A stretch of 64,000 nucleotides of DNA from a virus. The notes below the pieces were generated by a model. That model was not told the origin of the DNA. It ran no database searches and saw only the letters and a list, made by a program, of their open reading frames with translations. The translations under genes and the position numbers were made by a program. Below, in pieces: positions 43,359 through 51,935 of the stretch. Numbering within the stretch: position 1 is the stretch's first letter; the number at the start of each line of letters is the position of its first letter. The stretch is taken from IMG/VR virus record IMGVR_UViG_3300035698_013362, positions 18,919 through 82,918 of that record; one strand, written 5' to 3'.

Positions 43359-43733
43359 ATGAAAAAACATATACTATATAAAACTACAAATCAAATTAAT
43401 AATAAAATATATATTGGTATTCATTCAACTGAAAATCTTGATGATGGATATTTAGGTTCAGGTAAAGTTCTCTAATTTGCATTAACAAAATATGGTAAAG
43501 AAAACTTCACTAGAGAAATATTAGAGGAATTTAATACACGAGAAGAAGCATCTAATGCAGAAGAAAAAATAGTTAATGGTACCTTTATAAGACATAGAGA
43601 CAATTATAACACTAATACAGGTGGTGGACATAATTGGTATGGAATGGTTTCTGTTATTTACGAAAAACCTATAACAAAAAAGAACATAATAGGGTATTAT
43701 GACCCTGAAGATGAAGAAATAGAGTTCCTTTAA
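43359..43733 (+). pseudogene. GIY-YIG homing endonuclease, nonsense mutant
   Basis: MKKHILYKTTNQINNKIYIG continues IHSTENLDDGYLGSG, a textbook GIY-YIG start, then TAA at 43473-43475 (codon 39). The frame then continues ALTKYGKENFTREILEEF with the conserved Arg/Glu region to TAA 43731-43733, 124 codons in all. One substitution would repair it. Related by eye to the intact enzyme at 56.2-57.2 kb. Sits between gp14 and the tail tube gene, a typical homing site between conserved late genes. Confidence 0.85.
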
Positions 43734-43735
43734 AC

Positions 43736-43743
43736 GATAAATA
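43736..43743 (+). promoter_or_regulatory. Late promoter for the tail tube gene
   Basis: GATAAATA, then a leader of about 23 bases with AGGAGAACTAT before ATG 43772. Confidence 0.75.
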
Positions 43744-43771
43744 AAATAAAGGAATATCTCAGGAGAACTAT

Positions 43772-44326
43772 ATGTCAGACCTTAATAAATTCAAAGATTT
43801 TTTAGTAAACACTGAAGAATTGTATGAATATCAATTCCAGATTAACGTGTTCACAAATGGTGGGGATTTTGATCCTAACCTTACTGAACTTAAAAACATA
43901 GCTTTCTATGTGAATACAACTACGTTGCCAGGTAAAAGCCTTGAACGTGCTGATGTATTCCACTTTGGTATGAACTTCAAAAAGCCTTCTCGTATGATCT
44001 ATACTGATACAATTTCAGTTGATATGCGTGTTGATGCCAATATGAATCTTCATAAAGCTATATCTAATTGGATGGATACTTTCTACAATATCGGTGAAGG
44101 TGGAGCAGGCGATCGTGCCCTTCCACAATATAATATCAAGATGTACATCTTGGATAAAAACCTTAACCCAGTTGAAGGATCTAAAACCATTATTCTATCA
44201 GGTGTATATCCATCAAACGTAGGTGATATCAACCTTACTCATGAAGGCTCTGCTATTGCAATTTGCCCTATTGAATTCACTTACCAATATTGGTATTATG
44301 AAGAAGATGGTGATCCTTTAGGATAA
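43772..44326 (+). CDS. 19: Tail tube protein gp19
   Basis: 184 residues (T4 gp19: 163). The C terminus SKTIILSGVYPSNVGDINL followed by AICPIEFTYQYWYYEE matches T4 gp19 (TKEIEIKGLWPTNVGELQL..EVTLALDYWE). N-terminal YEYQFQINVFTNGG and TTLPGKSLERADV also fit. Major tube subunit: own late promoter and the best ribosome site of the region. Confidence 0.88.
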   Translation: MSDLNKFKDFLVNTEELYEYQFQINVFTNGGDFDPNLTELKNIAFYVNTTTLPGKSLERADVFHFGMNFKKPSRMIYTDTISVDMRVDANMNLHKAISNWMDTFYNIGEGGAGDRALPQYNIKMYILDKNLNPVEGSKTIILSGVYPSNVGDINLTHEGSAIAICPIEFTYQYWYYEEDGDPLG

Positions 44327-44607
44327 TGATTTTCTTTGCTCTATCCGAAACCATGGCTGCTACTTATTCTGTAAAGGATGAGATTCGCAATCAAGGTAAA
44401 GCTTTAAAGATGTTAGCTCAAGGCAATAAAAAACTTGAGCTAGTATTGATAGATTTGTATGGAGCAGAATTCAGAAAGATCATTAATCAGTTTAAAAAGA
44501 ATTATAAATCGCTACCTACTCCTGATGATTTAATTTGGGTAGCTGGTGTACACACAGGGAAAGACCCTAAGAAAGTAGCTAAAGAATTGGCTAAAGGAAC
44601 AAAGTAA
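44326..44607 (+). CDS. Hypothetical small protein
   Basis: 93 residues, helical and basic toward the C terminus (DPKKVAKELAKGTK). ATG overlaps the gp19 stop; an alternative start is ATG 44353 (MAATYSVKDEIRN). Not recognised. Overlaps the next gene by one base. Confidence 0.55.
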   Translation: MIFFALSETMAATYSVKDEIRNQGKALKMLAQGNKKLELVLIDLYGAEFRKIINQFKKNYKSLPTPDDLIWVAGVHTGKDPKKVAKELAKGTK

Positions 44608-44909
44608 TGAAACCAACTATTGCAGAAGCATATCTAATGGCTGCTCAACCTATTGTTGAACAGAAAACTGAATCACTTGATGAATCCAAAGGTGGCATTA
44701 TGCCTAACCTTAAGAAATGGGAATCAGCTGGCCGAAATTTAGCACCAAGTGAAAAAGCCGGATTGAAAGCTATTAAAGAAGCATTATATGACTTTCATAG
44801 TGAAATTGAAGATTTAGCTGATACCCTTGGTGATGCTTTATCGCCAGGTCTTAAATATACTATTAAGAAAGACCTAAAGGCTTACGCCGAAACTTTAGCA
44901 CGAGGATAA
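44607..44909 (+). CDS. Putative capsid-targeted small protein, MKPTIAEAY N-terminus
   Basis: 100 residues. MKPTIAEAYLMAAQPIVEQ resembles the recurring tag (variant M-K-P-x-I-A-E-[AS]-Y). Helical body with KKWESAGRNLAPSEKAGLKA. No family. Next gene has the same start, suggesting duplication of the tag. Confidence 0.55.
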   Translation: MKPTIAEAYLMAAQPIVEQKTESLDESKGGIMPNLKKWESAGRNLAPSEKAGLKAIKEALYDFHSEIEDLADTLGDALSPGLKYTIKKDLKAYAETLARG

Positions 44910-44911
44910 TT

Positions 44912-45469
44912 ATGAAACCTAATATTGCCGAATCTTATATGCGCTCAGCACATGTAATTAATGAATCTGCTGGCTCGGCAGGAACCCAACGTGGGTATGT
45001 AAAAACTACTCTTATGCGTTATGCTAAGAAAGTTGGGATTAGTCTTAACTTTGATTCTAAACTAGGGTATGATGTTTATACTCTTCCACAAGGAACTTCG
45101 ATTGTTTCTGATGGAGTTGGTCTTAAGGTACTAAATACTAAAGGTAAAGAATACGTTTATTATAGTACACCTAAAATGGACTATAAGAAAGCCCTTGAAT
45201 CAGCTTTGTCTTTGAAAGAAGAAGTTGAAAATCTAGATGAAGCTAAATCTAATGTCTTATCGTCATTAAAAAAAGATCTTAAATATGCTAAAGCTGATCG
45301 TAAAGAATACGATGGGATTGAAACCGATAATTATGGTAAGAAGAAATTAGCATATCAATGGCAAGTCACTTTAGGTGATAAAAAGATTAAAGCGCTTGAA
45401 GCAGCTATTAAAGCATATGAAGAATATGAAGCTGCTAATAAAGAATGGTCTGATAAAGGATCAGTATAA
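44912..45469 (+). CDS. Putative capsid-targeted protein, MKPNIAESY N-terminus
   Basis: 185 residues. MKPNIAESYMRSAHVINES, then a small beta-rich domain (YDVYTLPQGTSIVSDGVGLK) and a charged helical C terminus (LKYAKADRKEYDG, LEAAIKAYEEYEAANKE). Not recognised. GAGGATAATT precedes the ATG. Confidence 0.55.
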   Translation: MKPNIAESYMRSAHVINESAGSAGTQRGYVKTTLMRYAKKVGISLNFDSKLGYDVYTLPQGTSIVSDGVGLKVLNTKGKEYVYYSTPKMDYKKALESALSLKEEVENLDEAKSNVLSSLKKDLKYAKADRKEYDGIETDNYGKKKLAYQWQVTLGDKKIKALEAAIKAYEEYEAANKEWSDKGSV

Positions 45470-45472
45470 GTT

Positions 45473-45877
45473 TTATTTGAGTTTAATCTCGTTTAATAGC
45501 TCAACCCAGATGTCATATAAACCATCTGGGTTTTCGAGTATAAATTCCTTTGTATTCATAATCACATAACCTACTGAGAATAAGTCCTGGCGCTCTGTAG
45601 CAATAAAAACATTAAGACCGTGGATGTTATTGGTACAGAACACTCGATCGTTCCCTATGAATGCCTTTTCGAACTGTTCCATAGATCCAATTTTACCATC
45701 TCTACGTGGAAGCATACCATCTTCAAAAGTAAATGGTATGATAATTCGGTCGGTGTATTCTTCACCCTCTTCAGTAGCCTCATGAATTGATTCTCCTTCA
45801 AGGAGCTTTTCCATGTCGTTTACTTCGCCGATACCTTCATCAAGTCCAGTATTAAATGCTTTACTTAGATTTCTCAT
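45473..45877 (-). CDS. Hypothetical protein
   Basis: 134 residues with an acidic N-terminal third (IHEATEEGEEYTD) and a beta-rich remainder (GLNVFIATERQDLFSVGYVI). Not recognised. Convergent with the previous gene with a three-base gap and no visible terminator. Overlaps its upstream neighbour by 17 bases. Confidence 0.55.
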   Translation of the reverse strand: MRNLSKAFNTGLDEGIGEVNDMEKLLEGESIHEATEEGEEYTDRIIIPFTFEDGMLPRRDGKIGSMEQFEKAFIGNDRVFCTNNIHGLNVFIATERQDLFSVGYVIMNTKEFILENPDGLYDIWVELLNEIKLK

Positions 45878-46415
45878 AAAATTTTACCATCTTACCAACG
45901 ATGTTGATAAACTTTTCTTTGAGGATTTCATTATCAGTTAACTGCTTTAACCACACCTTTCTAGAGCCTGATGGATTACTGATCTTTGATGCCCACTGCT
46001 TAGACCAATTATAGGATTCCTGTACATCGAATCCTCTATAATTATCATCTACCCACATCCATTTGTGATGCCAGATCTGGTTAATCACTTTAGCAGGAAA
46101 TACCTTCTCAACATCATCCCCATCCATTTCAACTTTAACAGATTTCATAGGAGCAGGTTCGCTCTCTACGTCAAACCTTGGTGCCTCGTTGAACATATAT
46201 ATTTCATTGACTGGATCATACGAAACTGTCTTAAACTTACCACCAGCGGCGTCCAGGGCTATCCTAGCTTGTTCTGGAGAAGGTAATGTGTCAATATAGT
46301 CTAAATGCATATAGACTTTACCACCTATTACTTTACCAATAGGGAATTTATCTCCACGGATCATACCTCCACGTTTGATAGTAGATCCTTTAGCATTTTT
46401 GAATGGACCAGTCAT
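45861..46415 (-). CDS. Hypothetical protein
   Basis: 184 residues, beta-rich N terminus (IRGDKFPIGKVIGGKVYMHL) and Trp-rich middle (VINQIWHHKWMWVDDNYRG). Not recognised. Coupled to the gene upstream by a one-base overlap. Confidence 0.55.
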   Translation of the reverse strand: MTGPFKNAKGSTIKRGGMIRGDKFPIGKVIGGKVYMHLDYIDTLPSPEQARIALDAAGGKFKTVSYDPVNEIYMFNEAPRFDVESEPAPMKSVKVEMDGDDVEKVFPAKVINQIWHHKWMWVDDNYRGFDVQESYNWSKQWASKISNPSGSRKVWLKQLTDNEILKEKFINIVGKMVKFYEKSK

Positions 46416-46753
46416 TATGAGATAACTACAGCTTCTTTACCTTGCTTATCGTATATGAACAATTTAGCTGCACCTGATGGTTCTTCCATATAAGTGTATG
46501 GTTTACCGTAAGCAGCCAAGTAACCAATTACCTGTTTAATCATAGTTCGTTTGTTTTTAGGAGCATCGGCAGCTGTATTAAGAATATCGTTCAAAACACC
46601 GATTTCCCAATCTTCTGCTTTAGTCTTCTTTAATTCAAAGTTAACGCCGTTCTTTTTAAGTTTACCTAAATATTCAGGGATGCTGATATCTTTTATCGTG
46701 ATTGATTTAGCTTCATTGAGTGCTTGCTTATAACTTTCGTAAATTGGGTCCAT
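46415..46753 (-). CDS. Putative capsid-targeted protein, MDPIYESY N-terminus
   Basis: 112 residues. MDPIYESYKQALNEAKS carries the recurring tag. The body has TIKDISIPEYLGKLKKNGVN and IKQVIGYLAAYGKPYTYM. Late TATAAATA at 46775-46782 and AAAGGAAAAAACT before the ATG. Not recognised. Confidence 0.6.
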   Translation of the reverse strand: MDPIYESYKQALNEAKSITIKDISIPEYLGKLKKNGVNFELKKTKAEDWEIGVLNDILNTAADAPKNKRTMIKQVIGYLAAYGKPYTYMEEPSGAAKLFIYDKQGKEAVVIS

Positions 46754-46774
46754 AGTTTTTTCCTTTGTTATTCT

Positions 46775-46782
46775 TATTTATA
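46775..46782 (-). promoter_or_regulatory. Late promoter
   Basis: Perfect minus-strand TATAAATA with a 16-base leader containing AAAGGA before ATG 46753. It lies directly after the sheath terminator. Confidence 0.8.
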
Positions 46783-46783
46783 G

Positions 46784-46813
46784 AAAAGAAAAAGGAGATG
46801 GCGTACCATCTCC
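46784..46813 (-). terminator. Intrinsic terminator after the tail sheath gene
   Basis: Minus-strand GGAGATGG / CCATCTCC with a four-base loop, followed by TTTTTCTTTT. Confidence 0.85.
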
Positions 46814-46843
46814 CCTATAGTGTTGCGTTATTGCCTTGGCAAA

Positions 46844-48961
46844 TTAGGAATACTTAACGTATTCTTCGATATCTGCTCCAAGCGGCACAGCGGCGAATGT
46901 AATGATGATGAACTCTGCAGTATATGTAGGCTGAATTCCAACGAAAGCTCGCATTTCATTCTGAGCAATTGTTTCATTAGTATTATTAGTGCTATCACAT
47001 ACAACTAAGAAGTCCGTAACACCTTCAACATTTTTCAAACGTTTAAGTGGTGCTTCAAGGATATCTTTGAACTGAGTTCTTGTGAACTGATTGTTAGGCT
47101 GATAAACGAACTTCTGAGAAGAATCGTAAGCGTAACGTTCAAGAACTACAAACAAGTAACGAACGTTAGCTCGTCCAAGTGCGCTTTCAACCGATGTCCA
47201 CATCTTTTGACCTTCCACGGTGTATCCACCATTTGGGCGACGCTTAGCATAGTTGAATGATTTAGTGTAAAGCTGTGAAGCATCCTTTTCCGAAGGGTTG
47301 AATGCAATATCAACTGTATTCTGCATTACTCCACGGCTAAGACCAGCTGGGGCATCAAAGATGTCAGCAGTTTGGTGAGTATAAGCATGAGCTCCAACAG
47401 CATCAACCGATTCAGGACACCAGAAGGTAGTTCCAGAAACAGAGTCAACTTTCTTGGACCAGCATGAGTAAGCCATACCATAAGTAGAGTTAACTCCACC
47501 GAGATATTTAAGCTTGTTTGCTACAGTCGTTGCAAATGTGGCAGTAGGATTAGTCTTACGAAGAATCTTAAGATCACCACTAATAGCAAGGTCACGAGGA
47601 ACGTCACAAAGTGCAATAGCAAATTTGTAAGTACGTTCACAGAATGTAACTAAGGTGTTAACAATATTTTTCCATTGTTCAACCGAAGCAATTCCAGTGA
47701 TTTCTTTAAAGCTAAGGGCAGGATCGAAACCATGTGAACCAGGAGTAACAATAGCATCATCAACATGCATCGCAATAGTAGAAAGACCTGCATCAACGAT
47801 ATACGTGTAGATGTATTCGTTAAAGTTAGCCAACTTATTAAGGATTGTATCTAAGTTAGAAGTAATTGTGCTTACAACGATGTCTTTTACAGCTTCAGTT
47901 CCTGTGTAAGAAACGGTTGAAGCAACATCAAGAGCTACATCTTTAACATAAGCACTTGTATCACCTGGAAGAGGTACAACATATCCAGCGTTAGTGTTAC
48001 GAATCATAGCAATGTAAGAAGAACCAGCATTAACATTATTAACGATGTAATCGCTCTGTCCTGTTACTTCATTGATTGAATCTTTATTAAGGGATCCAGT
48101 GAATGCTTCAAGGATTGCTACACCAATTTTACCTTCGTTATCAGAATCAACATAAGTTTTTGCAACAACAACTGAAAGGTAATCACGATAGTTAGCAGTA
48201 GCCAAACCATCAACATCAGTACCAATAGATGGGAACTGAGTCATAAGATCTTCTGAAACCGAAGTTTTAGACAATACAGCAGAAGCAGATTTAATCAAAT
48301 CACTATCAGTGAAGTTGAAGTCTGAACCTTCAAAGGTAATGCCGTTAAGGATAGGATCGTCTGCAAGATAGTTCTGTACAGAAAGACCTTCATGGAAGTC
48401 AGTGATAGTTACGAAGATACCTTCTTTATCGTTGATGTCCATTACATCTTTTGAATCTCCTACAATAAGGAAGTCTTCATCAGCCCACTTAGTGTTTTCA
48501 GATCCGAATACGGTACTGAATTCTTCACCAGCAAGAATCTGGTCATATTGATCTTGAGAAATTTCACCATCATCGATAGTTACTGGAATAGAGCTTTCAA
48601 GACCTATATTCCATTCAAGAGATCCAGATGCATAAGTTTTGATTCCAGATGCAGAAACACCTACAGTCTTATATGTTCCAGCCATATCATTCTCGTAAGG
48701 AATCTTAGAGATGATTACTGCAGTTCCATTTGTCAATGCTTCAGTAGCTGCCGCATATGAATAACGTTCAGCTTCGTTAGATGGCTTACCGAAAATGGCG
48801 TCAAGTTCCGATACGCTTGTAATAGTTGTTGGGTCAAGGTCTGGACCTTTTGCAAAGAAACCATTAATTGCAAAGGTATCACCTTGTAATGTAGCACCAG
48901 TCTGTGTGAAATTACGTTCTTTAATTTCTACATCTGGGCTATTGATTGTTCTTAATGACAT
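46844..48961 (-). CDS. 18: Tail sheath protein gp18
   Basis: 705 residues (T4 gp18: 659). Starts SLRTINSPDVEIKERNFTQ, the conserved sheath N terminus, and ends with FAAVPLGADIEEYVKYS. In between are the sheath core elements AVIISKIPYEND and GGYTVEGQKMWTS, then RANVRYLFVVLERYAYD. Contracts to drive the tube. CAGGAGATTAAT precedes ATG 48961; a late GATAAATA is 60 bases upstream. Unlike T4, it is on the opposite strand to the tail tube and terminase genes. Confidence 0.93.
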   Translation of the reverse strand: MSLRTINSPDVEIKERNFTQTGATLQGDTFAINGFFAKGPDLDPTTITSVSELDAIFGKPSNEAERYSYAAATEALTNGTAVIISKIPYENDMAGTYKTVGVSASGIKTYASGSLEWNIGLESSIPVTIDDGEISQDQYDQILAGEEFSTVFGSENTKWADEDFLIVGDSKDVMDINDKEGIFVTITDFHEGLSVQNYLADDPILNGITFEGSDFNFTDSDLIKSASAVLSKTSVSEDLMTQFPSIGTDVDGLATANYRDYLSVVVAKTYVDSDNEGKIGVAILEAFTGSLNKDSINEVTGQSDYIVNNVNAGSSYIAMIRNTNAGYVVPLPGDTSAYVKDVALDVASTVSYTGTEAVKDIVVSTITSNLDTILNKLANFNEYIYTYIVDAGLSTIAMHVDDAIVTPGSHGFDPALSFKEITGIASVEQWKNIVNTLVTFCERTYKFAIALCDVPRDLAISGDLKILRKTNPTATFATTVANKLKYLGGVNSTYGMAYSCWSKKVDSVSGTTFWCPESVDAVGAHAYTHQTADIFDAPAGLSRGVMQNTVDIAFNPSEKDASQLYTKSFNYAKRRPNGGYTVEGQKMWTSVESALGRANVRYLFVVLERYAYDSSQKFVYQPNNQFTRTQFKDILEAPLKRLKNVEGVTDFLVVCDSTNNTNETIAQNEMRAFVGIQPTYTAEFIIITFAAVPLGADIEEYVKYS

Positions 48962-49022
48962 ATTAATCTCCTGTTAAAATCTATAAGTCCCTGGCTTTAG
49001 GGAATTGTGATTATTCTAAAGA

Positions 49023-49030
49023 TATTTATC
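49023..49030 (-). promoter_or_regulatory. Late promoter for the tail sheath gene
   Basis: Minus-strand GATAAATA with a leader of about 55 bases to ATG 48961. Divergent from the + strand late element at 49040-49047. Confidence 0.65.
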
Positions 49031-49039
49031 ATTATTTTC

Positions 49040-49047
49040 GATAAATA
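49040..49047 (+). promoter_or_regulatory. Late promoter for the gene at 49083
   Basis: GATAAATA, leader of about 30 bases with AAAAGGAAT before ATG 49083. Forms a divergent pair with 49023-49030. Confidence 0.65.
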
Positions 49048-49082
49048 AGTCTAATGAGTTAATCTCAAAAAGGAATTAAAAA

Positions 49083-50045
49083 ATGGACTTAATTTACGAA
49101 TCATATAAACAGTCATATATTATGGAGGCCTTTAAATCAAAAACGCTTTCACAATTGTTTAAAACAGTTAAGAGTAAAAGAACTAAACCTAATTATTGGG
49201 ACAGATCTGCCAAAGTAGGCGAAGATGGCATGATGCCAGATAAAGATTATCAACTTAGAGTTAAAGAAACTCTTGGTTATTTGATGAGTCAAATAGATGC
49301 ATCAAATATTCCAGAATCTTCTATTGAAGTACTTCCAGTAGACACCTTTCGTAAAAAGAAAAATAAGATGTTTTATCGTCATGCTATTTTTGTTAAAGAC
49401 GGACTTCCTTTGTTCCATGCTATTTTCTATGATGATGGAACTATATCGAACGTATCTGAAGTTGGTAGTCGTTCTCATATGAGAGGATATGTTTCACCTA
49501 AATTAAAAGATGCCCTTGAAGAGTCTGACGTAGTTATTGCAATAGGTAATATCGAAAAATATTTTAAAATTGGCCTTGAAAAGAATCGAGCTAGATGGGC
49601 ATCTAAAGCTGATGCATTAGCTCTTGTAAATCATGCAACATATCTTTCTAACCAAGTTTATAGATATAAGAAACAACTTGCTCAGAATAAAGCTAATGAT
49701 AATGATGTAGAAGGTAAAACTGCTGCAATGGTTAAATTATTCCAGGAATTCCTTGGTTATATGTCAAAAACACCAATGACTATAGCAGACTTTAATAAAT
49801 ATGGTCAATCTGAATCAATGAAGATTTCTAAAGGAATGGAAGGAATTATTCAGCGAGCACAAGAAGTAATGAAAGACGTAAAGAATGGTTTTCCATGGGG
49901 TGGTTCTAAAACTCATATAGAAAGCCTCGTTAATAATATGGCAGTATATGCTTCAATTACTAGAGGCTTTATGGATACTGGAACACTTAGTGATTCACAG
50001 AAGAAAGCTATGCAAACCATTCGTTCAAAAAATCCTAAATCCTAA
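49083..50045 (+). CDS. Putative capsid-targeted protein, MDLIYESY N-terminus
   Basis: 320 residues. MDLIYESYKQSYIMEAFKSK carries the tag, with an I-x-E type site (IMEA) close behind that could be cut by the prohead protease. The body contains SSIEVLPVDTFRKKKNKMFY and IGLEKNRARWASKADALALV. Basic and helical in the C-terminal half. Monocistronic, between its own late promoter and terminator, which suits an abundant packaged protein. No family recognised. Confidence 0.6.
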   Translation: MDLIYESYKQSYIMEAFKSKTLSQLFKTVKSKRTKPNYWDRSAKVGEDGMMPDKDYQLRVKETLGYLMSQIDASNIPESSIEVLPVDTFRKKKNKMFYRHAIFVKDGLPLFHAIFYDDGTISNVSEVGSRSHMRGYVSPKLKDALEESDVVIAIGNIEKYFKIGLEKNRARWASKADALALVNHATYLSNQVYRYKKQLAQNKANDNDVEGKTAAMVKLFQEFLGYMSKTPMTIADFNKYGQSESMKISKGMEGIIQRAQEVMKDVKNGFPWGGSKTHIESLVNNMAVYASITRGFMDTGTLSDSQKKAMQTIRSKNPKS

Positions 50046-50074
50046 ATAATAGGATAATTCATACTATCGAGAAG

Positions 50075-50098
50075 AGGTACATTTTTGTACCTTTTTTT
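50075..50098 (+). terminator. Intrinsic terminator
   Basis: AGGTAC / GTACCT stem followed by a T tract. Confidence 0.75.
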
Positions 50099-50099
50099 G

Positions 50100-50107
50100 T
50101 GTAAATA
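50100..50107 (+). promoter_or_regulatory. Late promoter for the terminase gene, near-leaderless
   Basis: TGTAAATA, then GATATACA (8 bases) and ATG 50116; predicted leader about three bases and no Shine-Dalgarno. It begins two bases after the terminator T tract. Confidence 0.6.
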
Positions 50108-50115
50108 GATATACA

Positions 50116-51924
50116 ATGAAAATTAGCGTACAAGATGATCAGTTTAATGGCTTGCGTGGCAACAAGAACATTAAGGAATCAAATTCTTCTGTCTACACGA
50201 ATAGAGATGAATATAAATTCATGGTGGAAGAATTAGTAAAGTGTAGTAACGATATCGTATACTTCGCTGAGAAATACTTCACAATTATTGCTGCAACAGG
50301 TAAAACTATTATTAAGCTTTACCCTAAACAGCGTGAGCTTCTAGCCTCTATTGCTGAAAACCAAAACACTATCGTATTAGCAGCTCGTCAGGCAGGTAAG
50401 TCTACTGTTTACACAATTTTTGCTCTATGGTACGCTATGTTCAATAAGGACAAAGGTGTTCTTATATGTGCCAACAAATTTGCTACTGCTAAAGAACTTA
50501 TGGAACGTATTGCTCTTGCATACGAACTTCTTCCTTCATGGTTGAAGCTTGGGTGTAAGGAATACAACAAAGGTCGTATCGTATTTGAAAATGACTCTAA
50601 GATTGAAATCTCAGCTACCTCAGCCTCTAGTGCTCGTGGTAAATCTGGTGAAATCTTAATTATTGACGAAGCGGCCTTTGTACCTAATAACATCATGGAT
50701 GAATTCATTCAGTCCGTATTACCTATTGTATCTTCTCGTCCAGAATCTAAGATCATTGTCGTATCAACCCCTAATGGTACGGGTAACTGGTATGCTGAAA
50801 CATATCATAAAGCCCTTTACAACTTGAGTGAAGATGCTGGTTGGAGTTCGTTCAGAATCGACTGGTGGGATGTACCAGGCCGTGATGAAGATTGGAAGCG
50901 TAAGAAGATTGCCGAATTCAATGGTGACCTTCGTAAATTTGCTCAGGAATATGGTAACAACTTCCTTGGATCGTCTCAGACACTTGTTAGCCCTAAAGCT
51001 ATTACTCACTATAAGACAGAATCTGAACATTGGACTGAAGGTGACATATTCCATATTAAGGATTGGGAAGTTAGAGTATGGCATACTCCTATTAAAGGAA
51101 GAACATATATTTGTGGATGTGATATTGCAGAAGGAGTTGGTGGTGACAATTCAACTGTAATCATTATAGATGCTACAGATACATCTAAGATGAAAGTCTG
51201 TGCAACATTCGCTAATAACATGATATCACCTACCGACTTCGCCTATGTGACTGCTAAGCTATCTAAGCGCTATAATAACGCGTTTATTGCTGGAGAACGT
51301 AATGGTATTGGTAAAAGTACCATGGATACAATGTGGAATGTCTATGAAATGGACAATATCCTTTGCTGGAAATCTAAGAATGATGTTCAACAGATGCCAG
51401 GTATCTTCTCTCATAACTCTATTAAGGTAGAAGCTTGTTTATGGCTCAAATATGTTCTTGATGGATACGAACTATTCAATATTGAATTAAATGATAAGAA
51501 TATCCTATATGAGATTGAGTATTTCGAGAAGAAATCTAATACAACTCGTTCAGTATATCAGGCAGTTGAAGGTAAGCATGATGACTATATCATGTCATTA
51601 GTATGGGCTTTGTTCCTTATAGAACCTACCGTTTGTGACTTCAACTTCATTATTGAAAGCACAACTATGACTCGTACTGGAGTTCACGTTCCTCGTATCA
51701 TTCGAACTGAACAATTCTTGGATGAAGATGATGAAGATATATTTGGACCAGAACGAGCAGATAACTATGATCTTGATGCTATTTACGATAAGATGTCTGG
51801 ATCAAGTCAAGTATCAGAAGCTGAACCAGAATATGATGAAGAGTTTACTCTAGATGATGAAGATGAATTCTTTAAAGACAGTATGTTTGAAGAAACCTCC
51901 GGCTCTAATTGGCAAACAATGTAA
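50116..51924 (+). CDS. 17: Terminase large subunit gp17
   Basis: 602 residues (T4 gp17: 610). ATPase: KLYPKQRELLASIAENQN adenine motif, Walker A LAARQAGKST, Walker B EILIIDEAAFV, coupling motif VVSTPNGTGNWY. RNase H-like nuclease: GCDIAEGVGGDNSTV, then FIAGERNGIGKST and KHDDYIMSLVWALFL with the catalytic acidic residues. It pumps DNA into the prohead and cuts concatemers. The C-terminal tail is acidic. Confidence 0.96.
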   Translation: MKISVQDDQFNGLRGNKNIKESNSSVYTNRDEYKFMVEELVKCSNDIVYFAEKYFTIIAATGKTIIKLYPKQRELLASIAENQNTIVLAARQAGKSTVYTIFALWYAMFNKDKGVLICANKFATAKELMERIALAYELLPSWLKLGCKEYNKGRIVFENDSKIEISATSASSARGKSGEILIIDEAAFVPNNIMDEFIQSVLPIVSSRPESKIIVVSTPNGTGNWYAETYHKALYNLSEDAGWSSFRIDWWDVPGRDEDWKRKKIAEFNGDLRKFAQEYGNNFLGSSQTLVSPKAITHYKTESEHWTEGDIFHIKDWEVRVWHTPIKGRTYICGCDIAEGVGGDNSTVIIIDATDTSKMKVCATFANNMISPTDFAYVTAKLSKRYNNAFIAGERNGIGKSTMDTMWNVYEMDNILCWKSKNDVQQMPGIFSHNSIKVEACLWLKYVLDGYELFNIELNDKNILYEIEYFEKKSNTTRSVYQAVEGKHDDYIMSLVWALFLIEPTVCDFNFIIESTTMTRTGVHVPRIIRTEQFLDEDDEDIFGPERADNYDLDAIYDKMSGSSQVSEAEPEYDEEFTLDDEDEFFKDSMFEETSGSNWQTM

Positions 51925-51930
51925 TAAATA
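51923..51930 (+). promoter_or_regulatory. Late promoter, leaderless class
   Basis: AATAAATA, gap CTAAT, ATG 51936. It overlaps the terminase stop codon. Confidence 0.75.
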
Positions 51931-51935
51931 CTAAT

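Noticed and set aside
43441-43480. Stop codon reassignment (TAA read as an amino acid)
   Set aside because: TAA ends most genes here, including essential ones, so the in-frame TAA codons at 43473 and 36602 are better explained as mutations.
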